From Alteromonas sp. M12 (GTDB taxonomy: Bacteria > Pseudomonadota > Gammaproteobacteria > Enterobacterales > Alteromonadaceae), in assembly GCF_037478005.1 (NCBI RefSeq), contig NZ_CP144164.1, positions 248,001-312,000 on the forward strand: a stretch of 64,000 nucleotides of DNA, read 5' to 3'. The position numbers and the translations under genes are program-made. The notes below the pieces were generated by a model. The model searched no databases and was not told the origin of the DNA. It saw nothing but the letters and a program-made list of their open reading frames with translations. Numbering within the stretch: position 1 is the stretch's first letter; every line of letters starts with the position of its first letter. Positions 28,104 through 36,765 of the stretch are shown here, in pieces.

Positions 28104-28703
28104 ATGGCGAGACCAGCCTATACGGATTCTGAATATGAATCAGTTCGAGAAAATTTAACCGTCGGGGCACTTAAACTTTTTAGTGAAATAGGCCCAGATA
28201 AATTGAGCTTACGTAAGTTAGCCGATTTTATGGGGGTAAGTCATACGCTGTTGTATCGTTATTTTGATAGTAAAGAAGCTCTATTTCGCGCGATTCGATT
28301 AGAAAGCTTAAAAAAGCTACACGAAATGTTACGTAATTGTGATGAACAAAATCGTAATGAAAATCCAATTGCGAGGATACGAGCTGCTGCATATGTCGTG
28401 CAGTCCTTTAGCACTGAGTATCGGAAAGAATATCGTTTTCTCTTCTCTACAGAGCAACCTGACTTGGAAGTCAATGAGCCCTTGCTATCGTTACGACACG
28501 AAGTTTTTGATCATATAGTTGCAATTGCTAAGGAAGCAAAACAACAAGGACAAATCAGTATCGATGCGCGTACTTGGGTACACATTGTTTGGGCAACCAT
28601 GCATGGCATTTTAGCTCTAAATGAAAGTCGGCAATTAGTAGAAGGGCGCACGTTTAATAAACTCTTTGACTCTGCTTTAGAATTGTTGCTTAGCGAAAGG
28701 TAA
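28104..28703 (+). CDS. TetR-family regulator
   Basis: A 199-residue regulator. The helix-turn-helix LSLRKLADFMGVSHTLLYRYFDSKEALFRAI is at residues 37-67. The C-terminal ligand domain ends with a WATMHGILALNESRQLVEG segment similar to the TetR_C_33/WHG type found in many acyl-CoA-related repressors. It is the first gene of a plus-strand unit: only 6 bases separate it from the aldehyde dehydrogenase, so it probably controls the oxygenase/rubredoxin cassette and itself. AGAGG lies before the start. Confidence 0.92.
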   Translation: MARPAYTDSEYESVRENLTVGALKLFSEIGPDKLSLRKLADFMGVSHTLLYRYFDSKEALFRAIRLESLKKLHEMLRNCDEQNRNENPIARIRAAAYVVQSFSTEYRKEYRFLFSTEQPDLEVNEPLLSLRHEVFDHIVAIAKEAKQQGQISIDARTWVHIVWATMHGILALNESRQLVEGRTFNKLFDSALELLLSER

Positions 28704-28709
28704 TTAGAT

Positions 28710-30146
28710 ATGAACACAGCGGTAAAATCTGCACTACCTAGCAATCAGACTGAGAGTATTTTCAATCTTCAACGCAAATCTTATTTGTCTGATCCTTATC
28801 CAAAGGCTGAAGTACGAATTGACCGTATAAGTCGAATGATCAATTTATTAGTGGATCATCAGTATTCATTGTGCGAAGCGGTAGAAGCCGATTATGGACG
28901 AAGAGCTGTGGAAGCTAGCCGCATGCAGGAAATTATGGCGCCTATTGCTGCTTTAAAGTATGCACGCAAAAATCTAACTCATTGGATGAAAAGCGAAAAG
29001 CGGCGGTCAAATTTCCCATTCGGCTTACTTGGCGCAAAGTCTTATATTAAGTACGAGCCGCTAGGCGTTGTAGGTAACCTTTCGCCGTGGAATTTTCCTA
29101 TAACACTAACTTTATCTCCTTTGGGTGGAATTTTCGCTGCTGGGAATAGAGCCATGTTAAAACCTTCCGAGTATACGCCTCGAACCAGTGCGTTAATGGC
29201 AGACCTTATTGCTGATTATTTTGCGCCTGATGAGTTAGCAGTAATTCAAGGAGGAGCTGATATTGCGAGTGAATTTTGCTCTCTTCCTTTTGACCATTTG
29301 TTATTTACTGGCTCTACTCAGGTTGGAGCAAAAATACTGCAAGCCACCGCACCTAATTTGGTTCCTACAACATTGGAGCTCGGGGGAAAGTCGCCAGTAA
29401 TCATAGCTGATGATGCAGATATTGCTGAAGTGGCACAAAAAGTTGCGTTTGCGAAAACGTCAAATGCTGGACAAATTTGTATTGCGCCGGATTACGTTTT
29501 GTTGACCAATAAGCATCGCCAACCATTTATCGATGAGTACAAAAAGGCTGTGCTAAGGATGTTTCCTGATGGTGCAGCTAGCCCATATTTTACGAATATT
29601 ATTAATACTAATCATAGCCTGCGTTTACGGGAAATATTGATTGATGCAGCAAATGCTGGAAATCAAGTTATAGACATTTTTTCTAAGCCTATTCAAGAGG
29701 TTGATGAGCGATACGTTGCTCCAGCAATAATTGATGTTAACAACCATGATTGTCGGCTAATGCGCGAAGAAATATTTGGTCCGCTGTTGCCAATTGTTAC
29801 GGTAGAAAATCCAATAGAGGCTTTAAATTTTGTACAGCAAAGACCAAAACCTCTTGCTCTATATTTATTCAGTCACAAGCAAAAGTTGATTAATCAAGTG
29901 ACAGAGGAAGTGGCCTGTGGAGGTATGGTGGTAAATGATCTACTACTACATTTTCTGCAAGATGACATGCCTTTTGGAGGCGTAGGTCCAAGTGGAATGG
30001 GGGCTTATCATGGCAAGGAAGGATTCAAAACTTTTAGCCATGCCAAGTCTATTTTTATTGCGCCAAAATTCGATGTGGGTCGTTTCCTGCGCCCACCTTA
30101 TGGAAAATTGTTTACCAAGCTAATTGATCATGAAATTTCTAAATAA
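28710..30146 (+). CDS. Aldehyde dehydrogenase, coniferyl-aldehyde-dehydrogenase-like
   Basis: A 478-residue NAD(P)-dependent aldehyde dehydrogenase. Motifs: LSPWNFP (124-130), KPSE (151-154), LELGGKSP with the general base Glu223, and GQICIAPDY with catalytic Cys257. The short length, lack of the usual N-terminal extension and the C-terminal FKTFSHAKSIFI region fit the coniferyl aldehyde dehydrogenase / fatty aldehyde dehydrogenase branch, which often works on hydrophobic aldehydes. Its position before a di-iron oxygenase and a rubredoxin suggests that it oxidises the aldehyde formed after hydroxylation to an acid, ready for CoA ligation by the enzyme at 31.5 kb. Confidence 0.92.
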   Translation: MNTAVKSALPSNQTESIFNLQRKSYLSDPYPKAEVRIDRISRMINLLVDHQYSLCEAVEADYGRRAVEASRMQEIMAPIAALKYARKNLTHWMKSEKRRSNFPFGLLGAKSYIKYEPLGVVGNLSPWNFPITLTLSPLGGIFAAGNRAMLKPSEYTPRTSALMADLIADYFAPDELAVIQGGADIASEFCSLPFDHLLFTGSTQVGAKILQATAPNLVPTTLELGGKSPVIIADDADIAEVAQKVAFAKTSNAGQICIAPDYVLLTNKHRQPFIDEYKKAVLRMFPDGAASPYFTNIINTNHSLRLREILIDAANAGNQVIDIFSKPIQEVDERYVAPAIIDVNNHDCRLMREEIFGPLLPIVTVENPIEALNFVQQRPKPLALYLFSHKQKLINQVTEEVACGGMVVNDLLLHFLQDDMPFGGVGPSGMGAYHGKEGFKTFSHAKSIFIAPKFDVGRFLRPPYGKLFTKLIDHEISK

Positions 30147-30206
30147 GCATTTACTTGGAAACTTAAAAACGAACAACCCATTTTGACGACTATTAAAGAG
30201 GACATT

Positions 30207-31163
30207 ATGAAGAATCATTTAGGTCGACCTATCGTTGTACCACCAGATAAAAAAGCAGCTTTCAGCAAGCTAACTCGTATCCCAGAATATTCTTGGCCGG
30301 CGGTTATGTTGGCTGTATTTGTTGTAGGAGCGGTTATTGCTGTCGATGTTCTGGCGTTGTCAGGATATATCTTATTGCCGATTGCATGCATAGTTTTGTC
30401 ATTTATTTATTATTGGTTTTTTAGTGTTATGCACGACAGTGTTCACAGAAGCATTAGCAAAGATAAAAAACTCAACGATTTAATCGGGCAGATTGTGACA
30501 TCAATTTATGCGCCATATGCTTCGTTGGAGTTGTTTCGGTGGGCACACATGGAGCATCACCGTTTTACCAATGATGAAGCAGATGACCCTGATCATTACG
30601 TACATGGCGCTTGGTGGAGCTTACCTTTTCGATGGATGACGATAGATATTTATTATGTTTATCGTTTGATGATAAATGACAAGCCGCAGGCTAAGGGTGT
30701 CTTAAAGCAATCGCTACCATACATGGTAATAGGAATATTAATTGTTGTGGGTTTGATTGCTTCTGGCTATGGAGTTGAGTACTTTTGGCTGTGGTTTTTA
30801 CCTTCTCGTTTGGCTTTCATCGGCATTGGTTTTTCCTTCTTCTGGTTACCTCATTCCCACTGGCCAAACAAAGACTATGAATTACGCCAATCGGAAAATT
30901 ACACTATTGCGACAGCTGTAAGGTTAGGAAAAGAATGGATCTTGAATCCGTTGTTGCAATATCAAAATTATCATCTCATTCATCACTTATGGCCAACAAC
31001 CCCATTTTATAACAATCAACGTGTATGGAAATTATTGGAGCCCGAATTGCGTTTACGTGATCTAGCTGTAGCAAATGACTTTCAGTTAGTGGCAGACATT
31101 GAGTTTTCAAAAAATGCGTCAGCAGAAAAAAGTACGACAGATACAAGAGGAGTTACTTCATGA
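30207..31163 (+). CDS. Membrane di-iron oxygenase/desaturase, CrtW-like histidine boxes
   Basis: A 318-residue membrane protein with three histidine clusters: HDSVH (His76, His80), HMEHH (114, 117, 118) and HLIHH (256, 259, 260), plus HSHWP. The layout with DDPDHYVHG after the second box and HHLWPTTP at the third resembles beta-carotene ketolase CrtW and fatty acid desaturases more than alkane hydroxylase AlkB, whose NYxEHYG box is absent. About four to five helices separate the boxes. It would use O2 and electrons from the overlapping rubredoxin to hydroxylate, oxidise or desaturate a hydrophobic substrate. Start ATG 30207 follows AGAGG; a TTG at 30183 is less likely. Exact chemistry unknown. 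Confidence 0.85.
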   Translation: MKNHLGRPIVVPPDKKAAFSKLTRIPEYSWPAVMLAVFVVGAVIAVDVLALSGYILLPIACIVLSFIYYWFFSVMHDSVHRSISKDKKLNDLIGQIVTSIYAPYASLELFRWAHMEHHRFTNDEADDPDHYVHGAWWSLPFRWMTIDIYYVYRLMINDKPQAKGVLKQSLPYMVIGILIVVGLIASGYGVEYFWLWFLPSRLAFIGIGFSFFWLPHSHWPNKDYELRQSENYTIATAVRLGKEWILNPLLQYQNYHLIHHLWPTTPFYNNQRVWKLLEPELRLRDLAVANDFQLVADIEFSKNASAEKSTTDTRGVTS

Positions 31164-31327
31164 ACAAATGGCAATGTAGATTTTGTAGTCATATTTACGA
31201 TGAAAGTTTAGGTGACCCGGAAAATGGAGTCGCTCCTGGAACTGCAATGGAAGATGTACCCGATGATTGGTTTTGTCCCGATTGTGGTGCTTTAAAAGAA
31301 GATTACGACTTAATTGAAGAGGACTAG
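31160..31327 (+). CDS. Rubredoxin
   Basis: A 55-residue electron carrier. The iron ligands are Cys6 and Cys9 (CRFC) and Cys39 and Cys42 (CPDC), with the family segments HIYDESLGDPENGVAPGT and VPDDWFCPDCG. The start ATG overlaps the stop of the di-iron oxygenase gene by four bases, with GAGGAG upstream, so the two are translationally coupled and this rubredoxin is very probably the oxygenase's electron donor. Its reductase may be the FAD protein at 42.5 kb. Confidence 0.95.
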   Translation: MNKWQCRFCSHIYDESLGDPENGVAPGTAMEDVPDDWFCPDCGALKEDYDLIEED

Positions 31328-31513
31328 TCGCTCAAGCGACTGTTCAACATTAAGTTGACAGTTTTATGAAAGCTCCACAATGACCTTAATTTAAATGTGT
31401 TCAATGTTTTTCAGAGTTGTCCATTTGTGGAGTTAATTGAGATTTAATTGCCAATGTCAGGCTATGAATTTCACTCGTAAATTAATTAATATAATTGCAA
31501 TAGGTAGACGATC

Positions 31514-33058
31514 ATGCATCCATCCATCCATGCCCAAAAGAACCCGACTAAACCAGCCTATATAATTGCTGACACTAATGAAACTGTGACTTACGGGGAA
31601 TTGGATATAGCATCAAATCAAGGCGCACATTTATTCCGCTCGTTGGGACTTAACCCCGGAGACCATATAGCATTAATGATGGAGAACAACCGTCATTTTT
31701 TCTCAATCGTTTGGGCAGCCCAAAGGGCTGGAATTATCTTTACGGCGGTGAGTAGTCATCTTAAAGCTGAAGAGGTGGCATATATTGTAGATAATTGTGA
31801 TGCAAAAGCATTCATCATTTCTGAAAAGATGCAAGCTGTTGGTAATGCCGTTTTATCTTGTCTTAGCAAAGAGCTACAAGGTTTCATGGTGAATGGACAA
31901 ACAAATCTTTTTTCTTCGTGGGAGGAAGCTACTAAAGAACTTCCAACCACGCCAATAGCAAATGAGTGCGCTGGCGTCCATATGTTGTATTCCTCTGGCA
32001 CTACAGGTCGTCCCAAGGGAATTTATCCCACTTGGGAGGATGGGCGTCCAATTACTCACATGGAACCAGGAATGATTCTGCTGCGGGACTTTTTCAAATT
32101 GAATGAAAATACCGTATATCTCTCTCCGGCACCGCTCTATCATGCAGCACCTCTTATTTATAACATGCTAGTGATGTTCCAAGGTGGAACGTCGATCATC
32201 ATGGAGAAATTTGATGCAGAGTTGAATTTGCAATTGATCGAAAAGTATAAAGTGAACATAGGTCAATGGGTTCCTATTATGTTTATTCGTATGCTTAAAT
32301 TGGCCGAATCGACGCGCACGAAGTACGACGTATCTTCACTAAAGTGTGCTATTCATGCTGCCGCTCCTTGCCCTCAGGAAATTAAACAAGCCATGATTGA
32401 TTGGTGGGGGCCCATTCTGACCGAATACTATAGCTCAACAGAGAATGCCGGTGTAACGTTACTGAGCAGTGAACAGTGGCTTTCGCATCCCGGATCAGTA
32501 GGTAGTCCTTTAGGCTGCATAATTCATATACTTGATGAAGATGGGAACGAATTGCCTACTGGTGAAATAGGTGAAGTGTTTTTTGAAAATCCTCGCAGTA
32601 ATTTCGAATACTATAAAGAACCGGATAAAACACGCGAAACTCGGAATGAAAAAGGTTGGATGACGGTAGGTGATGTAGGGAGATTGGACAGCGATGGATT
32701 CCTATATCTTACAGATAGAAAAAACTTCATGATTATTTCTGGTGGGGTCAATATTTATCCTCAAGAAGTAGAAAACCTACTTGTAACTCATGAACAAGTC
32801 GCTGACGTGGCTGTATTTGGTGTGCCTTGTGAAAATTTTGGGGAAAAAGTGTTTGCCGTTGTGCAAGCTAAAGTTGGTAGTACCCTAAATAAAAATGAAG
32901 AAGCAGCCTTATCAGATGAGCTGATTAGATGGTGTAAAAGTCAGCTGTCAGCGGTAAAAACGCCAAAAGAAATCGTCTTCACAGAAATGTTACCGCGACT
33001 AGATAATGGAAAATTATATAAGAAAAAATTGCGCGATGAGTATTTAAACAGGCAATAG
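31514..33058 (+). CDS. Acyl-CoA ligase, AMP-binding family (third of three)
   Basis: A 514-residue adenylate-forming enzyme. Motifs: YSSGTTGRPKGI near residue 160, YYSSTENAG (A5), the hinge DRKNFMIISGGVNIYPQEVE and the catalytic lysine in LDNGKLYKKKL. It resembles the fatty-acyl-CoA and FadD-like ligases of steroid and terpenoid clusters. It follows the rubredoxin after 187 bases and is probably expressed with the next SDR gene. It may activate the acid formed by the aldehyde dehydrogenase. Confidence 0.92.
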   Translation: MHPSIHAQKNPTKPAYIIADTNETVTYGELDIASNQGAHLFRSLGLNPGDHIALMMENNRHFFSIVWAAQRAGIIFTAVSSHLKAEEVAYIVDNCDAKAFIISEKMQAVGNAVLSCLSKELQGFMVNGQTNLFSSWEEATKELPTTPIANECAGVHMLYSSGTTGRPKGIYPTWEDGRPITHMEPGMILLRDFFKLNENTVYLSPAPLYHAAPLIYNMLVMFQGGTSIIMEKFDAELNLQLIEKYKVNIGQWVPIMFIRMLKLAESTRTKYDVSSLKCAIHAAAPCPQEIKQAMIDWWGPILTEYYSSTENAGVTLLSSEQWLSHPGSVGSPLGCIIHILDEDGNELPTGEIGEVFFENPRSNFEYYKEPDKTRETRNEKGWMTVGDVGRLDSDGFLYLTDRKNFMIISGGVNIYPQEVENLLVTHEQVADVAVFGVPCENFGEKVFAVVQAKVGSTLNKNEEAALSDELIRWCKSQLSAVKTPKEIVFTEMLPRLDNGKLYKKKLRDEYLNRQ

Positions 33059-33125
33059 AACGTCTTTTTAACCCATGAAGTTTTACTCAGATCATAAAGC
33101 TAAAATTATTAGGATTGAATAGTAT

Positions 33126-33920
33126 ATGGCGACAAAAACGTTATTAATAACAGGCGGTGCAGGTGGAATTGGAGGAGAATTAACTAAACTTTTCGCTCGT
33201 GATGGTTACCGGATTATCGTTGTTGACTTGCTTAAAGAGTCATTAGACAACTTAGGCGAAGAGTTAAAAAATAAATTTCCATTGGTTGAATATAGGCCTC
33301 TGCAAATGGATTTGTCTCAACAAAATGCTGCTGAAGCTGTTTTTAAATGGTGTAACGACGAAGGTCTAGAAGTTGATGTCTTGGTTAATAATGTAGGATT
33401 TGGGTTACTAGGTGAGCATGTAGAGCTTGATCTTGGGAGAATAGAAAAGATGTTAATAGTAAATAATATGCTATTAACTAAGTTAAGTCATATGTTTGGT
33501 AAGAATATGAAACTCAGGGGCCATGGAAGCATACTAAATGTAGCTTCGTTAGTTGCATTTTCACCATCGCCATTTTTCTCTGCTTATAGCGCAACCAAAG
33601 CTTTTACATTGGCCTTTAGCGTTAGTTTAGCAAGGGAATTAGGAGAGTATGGTGTCAACGTGAGCTGTCTGTGTCCTGGGACGACTAAAACTGCGTTTTT
33701 ACAAACAGCGCAAGATGGGCATAAGTCGGCTTCAGGAATCACCAAATTTGTATCTGCTTTTATGTTAACACCTGACATAGTTGCAAAGGCTGGTTACGCT
33801 GGTCTACAAAAAAATAAAATGATTGTTGTCCCCAGTACATTTTTATCCATTCAGGCATTCTTTTTGCGTCATTTACCTATGCGTTTTATTTCTTGGTTTG
33901 TACACCAGAAAACTAAGTAA
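33126..33920 (+). CDS. Short-chain dehydrogenase/reductase (DltE/YqjQ-like)
   Basis: A 264-residue SDR: TGGAGGIG near residue 8, NNVG near residue 89, Ser and YSATKAF near residue 157. The long hydrophobic C-terminal tail (TFLSIQAFFLRHLPMRFISWFV) suggests membrane association, as in ketoreductases acting on lipid substrates. It lies 67 bases after the ligase and converges with a TetR gene. It may handle a hydroxyl group on a hydrophobic substrate. Confidence 0.88.
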   Translation: MATKTLLITGGAGGIGGELTKLFARDGYRIIVVDLLKESLDNLGEELKNKFPLVEYRPLQMDLSQQNAAEAVFKWCNDEGLEVDVLVNNVGFGLLGEHVELDLGRIEKMLIVNNMLLTKLSHMFGKNMKLRGHGSILNVASLVAFSPSPFFSAYSATKAFTLAFSVSLARELGEYGVNVSCLCPGTTKTAFLQTAQDGHKSASGITKFVSAFMLTPDIVAKAGYAGLQKNKMIVVPSTFLSIQAFFLRHLPMRFISWFVHQKTK

Positions 33921-33944
33921 ACAAATAGTAATGATTCAAACGAG

Positions 33945-33974
33945 CACAGAGTTAACCCTAGCGTTAGCTCTGTG
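33945..33974. terminator. Hairpin between convergent SDR and TetR genes
   Basis: CACAGAG and CTCTGTG form a 7-bp outer stem extended by TAAC/GTTA after one mismatch. It lies in the 82-base gap between convergent genes and may terminate both. Confidence 0.5.
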
Positions 33975-34002
33975 ATTTGAATATCGAATAGTTAACTGTT
34001 TC

Positions 34003-34590
34003 CTAAATATTCATAAAGCCGTTGGCGAATATGTTAGTGTAAATATCCGCCATTTCTTCAGCAGTATATCGTCCTTCAGGGTTTCTCCACAAATCCATAC
34101 TATTGATCGTGCCTATCAGCATTAGCGCATAAAGATTATATTCTCTATCAGGTAGTTTAGGATTGGCTAACCTCAATATATTACCGGCTAGTTTTACGAT
34201 TTCACGTTCTAACGCAATAACATCTGATTGCTGTTCTTCTGGTAAATACTTTACGTCCATCATGGCCGTTAAATGTCGAGCTCGAGCCTTAGCTGTTTTT
34301 TGTACGAACAAATTTACAAATTTACCAATCAAAGAAGCCGCATCGTAGTTACCGGTTACTAAACCATTTATTTCACTTATTACCTCTTCCATATGTTCTA
34401 TTAGGATGGCGTAAAGAATATTTTCTTTTTTAGGAAAGTAATGATAGAGCATTGATTTTGAAGCGTCGCAGGCTTTGGCGATATCCATCATACGAGCGCT
34501 CGGATAACCCGAATCAGAAAATAATTGAGCCGCTTGATCCATGATAAGTTCGCGTTTAGTGTCGTAGCTATCCGATTTTACTCTCGGCAT
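34003..34590 (-). CDS. TetR-family regulator, likely controller of the beta-oxidation regulon
   Basis: A 195-residue regulator with the helix-turn-helix ARMMDIAKACDASKSMLYHYFPKKENILYAI (residues 31-61). The C-terminal domain contains KYLPEEQQSDVIALEREIV and ALMLIGTINSMDLWRNPEG, seen in TetR repressors of aromatic/phenylacetate and acyl-CoA catabolism. It is divergent from the MaoC gene, whose promoter carries a CGAC-N2-GTCGG operator. Because the regulator lies beside that site it is the best candidate to bind all five copies; this is inference. GGAG lies 8 bases before the start. Confidence 0.9.
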   Translation of the reverse strand: MPRVKSDSYDTKRELIMDQAAQLFSDSGYPSARMMDIAKACDASKSMLYHYFPKKENILYAILIEHMEEVISEINGLVTGNYDAASLIGKFVNLFVQKTAKARARHLTAMMDVKYLPEEQQSDVIALEREIVKLAGNILRLANPKLPDREYNLYALMLIGTINSMDLWRNPEGRYTAEEMADIYTNIFANGFMNI

Positions 34591-34725
34591 ACAGCGTTAC
34601 TCCTGTTTATGTATGTTTCTTACTCACGATTAATTGAAATTCGGGTTAGAATTTTTAATGCAGTTATATTGATTCGATGATATCACTAAACAATATTTGA
34701 TCAACGTTAGCTACTCAAATGAGTA

Positions 34726-34755
34726 TTGCAATTGAACGACTGGTCGGACTATTAT
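34726..34755 (+). promoter_or_regulatory. Promoter with GTCGG-type operator before MaoC gene
   Basis: TTGCAA (34726-34731) and TATTAT (34750-34755) are separated by 18 bases. The spacer holds aCGAC-TG-GTCGG (34736-34747), one base off the CCGAC-N2-GTCGG palindrome. It lies between the divergent TetR and MaoC genes. Confidence 0.72.
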
Positions 34756-34786
34756 GGACTTCAAATTTTTTGGAGTCTAGACTATT

Positions 34787-35248
34787 TTGGAAAATAAAAC
34801 TGTTTATTGGGAAAACTTTATTGAGAATGAAGTTTTTGAATTTGGTGATTGCAAAGTCACTGAGAATGAAATTATCGACTTCGCTCAAAAGTATGATCCA
34901 TTACCCCATCATATCGATCCTATTCATGCCCAAAAATCGCCTTTAGGGGTATTCTGTGCAAGTGGCCTTCATACTACCGCTATGGCCCATAAATTGATTT
35001 GCGATAACTTATTTTGTCGCAGTAAATTGGTGGCTGGTAGAGGCGTTGATAAAATAAATATGTACGCCCCGGTCGTTCCAAACGATAAGTTAAAGGTGAA
35101 TTTATTTGTAAGAAAGACCTTTCCCCATCGTCTAAAGAAAGATCGAGGTTGGGTGTCGTTTAGTGTGGAGGTATATCGGGGGGAAGCTGAAATGGTTTTG
35201 AGCTTTGAAACAACTATCTTATTTTTAAAGAAGCCATCGTCTTGCTAA
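34787..35248 (+). CDS. MaoC-like acyl-CoA hydratase (first of two)
   Basis: A 153-residue single hot-dog protein of the (R)-specific enoyl-CoA hydratase type. The motif YDPLPHHIDPIHAQ followed by FCASGLHTTAMAHKL carries the catalytic Asp/His pair and oxyanion segment. It would hydrate 2-enoyl-CoA, or an itaconyl/mesaconyl-type CoA ester. No ATG fits; the start appears to be TTG 34787 with GGAG 11 bases upstream. It is transcribed from the operator-bearing promoter just before it. Confidence 0.85.
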   Translation: MENKTVYWENFIENEVFEFGDCKVTENEIIDFAQKYDPLPHHIDPIHAQKSPLGVFCASGLHTTAMAHKLICDNLFCRSKLVAGRGVDKINMYAPVVPNDKLKVNLFVRKTFPHRLKKDRGWVSFSVEVYRGEAEMVLSFETTILFLKKPSSC

Positions 35249-35381
35249 GTGACAGTCATGTCAAATAGGCCAATGACATAAATTAAGTAGCAGTGAATTT
35301 CGCTATTACAAACTGTTAACTTACTCGATTCTAAAGCCGTTTAATTAATTACAAAATTGTAAATATCATTTAACTTTAGAG

Positions 35382-35408
35382 TTGACCGCCGCGTCGGACT
35401 ATTATAAA
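35382..35408 (+). promoter_or_regulatory. GTCGG-type operator and promoter before the thiolase operon
   Basis: aCCGCC-GC-GTCGG (35386-35397) is followed by ACTATTATAAAG, the same order (operator, then GGACTATTAT) as at 34.74 kb. TTGACC at 35382-35387 is a possible -35 box but the spacing to TATAAA (15) is short. It lies 140 bases before the thiolase start. Confidence 0.65.
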
Positions 35409-35536
35409 GTTGAAGGCTAAAGAATGACTTGAATTTAATATCAATGAAGAACATTTCATCTTCATTAGAAATAGCGCTAATGAAATTAATAGCTGCAAAA
35501 TTTCTCAAAAATACTGAAAAGTTAAGGTAAATCTAT

Positions 35537-36745
35537 ATGACAACTGATGCTCTTATTTACGATGCTATTCGTACCCCTCGGGCCAAAGGTAAGGCGAATG
35601 AGGCCCTTGATGAGGTTAAGCCTGTTGAACTTGCTGCCGGAGTTTTGCGTTCGATAGAACAGCGTAATGACCTTAATGTTAGTAAAGTCGGTGACGTAAT
35701 ATTAGGGTGCACAGGACCTTTCGCTGAACAAGGCGGAGCCATAGGAAAAACAGCAGCAATGATGGCTGGTTGGCCAGATTCTGTTTCCGGTTTTCAACTG
35801 GACCGTTATTGTGGTTCTGGGTTAGAAGCTGTCAACCTAGCAGCTATGAAAGTTATTGCAGGTGTTGAGGATTTGGTCGTAGCTGGTGGCGTTGAGTCTA
35901 TGTCACACGTTGCCATTGGCAGTGGTGGTAGTGCCTGGGTTTCTGATCCGCAGATTAATATTAAAACAAACTACCTCCCTCAAGGAATTGGCGCCGATTT
36001 AATTGCAACTCTTGATGGTTACAGCCGCGCAGATGTCGATAACTTCGCATTGCAATCGCAACAACGTGCATCCGCCGCGCAAAAAGCAGGTTATTTTAAA
36101 AGCGTGGTCCCCGTTCTGGATATGCATGGTCGCACAATTTTAAGTGAAGACAGTTTCATTAAGCCTGATACAACTTTAGAAGTTTTAGGCAAACTTAAAC
36201 CTGCATTTGAAAAAATGGGGGACATGGGTTTCGACGCGATGGCCATGACTCGTTACCCTCAAGTTAGCAATATAAATCACGTGCATACCCCAGGGAATTC
36301 GTCGGGAATAGTGGACGGCGCTAGCGCAGTGCTAATTGGAAATGAAGCTGTTGGCAAGGAACTCGGGTTGAAAGCTCGAGGCCGTATTGTGGCTATGGCG
36401 AATGTTTCCACAGAACCAATGATAATGCTTACCGGCCCTGCTCCAGCTACTTTTAAAGTGTTAAAAAAGGCGGGGTTAACCATTGATGATATTGATTTAT
36501 TTGAAGTAAATGAAGCCTTTGCTTCTGTAGTGATGCGTTTTATGAAAGAAACAGGTGTGCCTGCTGAAAAGGTAAATGTAAATGGTGGAGCTATTGCCAT
36601 GGGCCATCCACTTGGTGCAACCGGTGGAATGCTAGTAGGTACCGTACTCGATGAACTTGAGCGCAGAAATAAGCGCTATGGATTGTGTACCTTGTGCATA
36701 GGCGCTGGCATGGGTGTTGCCACTATCATTGAACGAATCTCATAA
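35537..36745 (+). CDS. Thiolase (acetyl-CoA acyltransferase)
   Basis: A 402-residue thiolase for the last step of beta-oxidation. The nucleophile Cys92 lies in [12 protein letters not shown]; the C-terminal motifs are [16 protein letters not shown] with His357 and CIGAGMG with Cys387. It is more like catabolic FadA/PcaF types than biosynthetic ones. It is first in a long plus-strand operon: the FadJ-like gene follows after 20 bases. AAGG lies before the start. Confidence 0.95.
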   Translation: MTTDALIYDAIRTPRAKGKANEALDEVKPVELAAGVLRSIEQRNDLNVSKVGDVILGCTGPFAEQGGAIGKTAAMMAGWPDSVSGFQLDRYCGSGLEAVNLAAMKVIAGVEDLVVAGGVESMSHVAIGSGGSAWVSDPQINIKTNYLPQGIGADLIATLDGYSRADVDNFALQSQQRASAAQKAGYFKSVVPVLDMHGRTILSEDSFIKPDTTLEVLGKLKPAFEKMGDMGFDAMAMTRYPQVSNINHVHTPGNSSGIVDGASAVLIGNEAVGKELGLKARGRIVAMANVSTEPMIMLTGPAPATFKVLKKAGLTIDDIDLFEVNEAFASVVMRFMKETGVPAEKVNVNGGAIAMGHPLGATGGMLVGTVLDELERRNKRYGLCTLCIGAGMGVATIIERIS

Positions 36746-36765
36746 GAATTTTGGAGTAAAAGAAT

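Noticed and set aside
30207..31163. Identification as alkane 1-monooxygenase AlkB because of the rubredoxin neighbour
   Set aside because: The AlkB-specific HExxHK, LQRHSDHH and NYxEHYG boxes are absent; the histidine boxes fit CrtW/fatty acid desaturases better.
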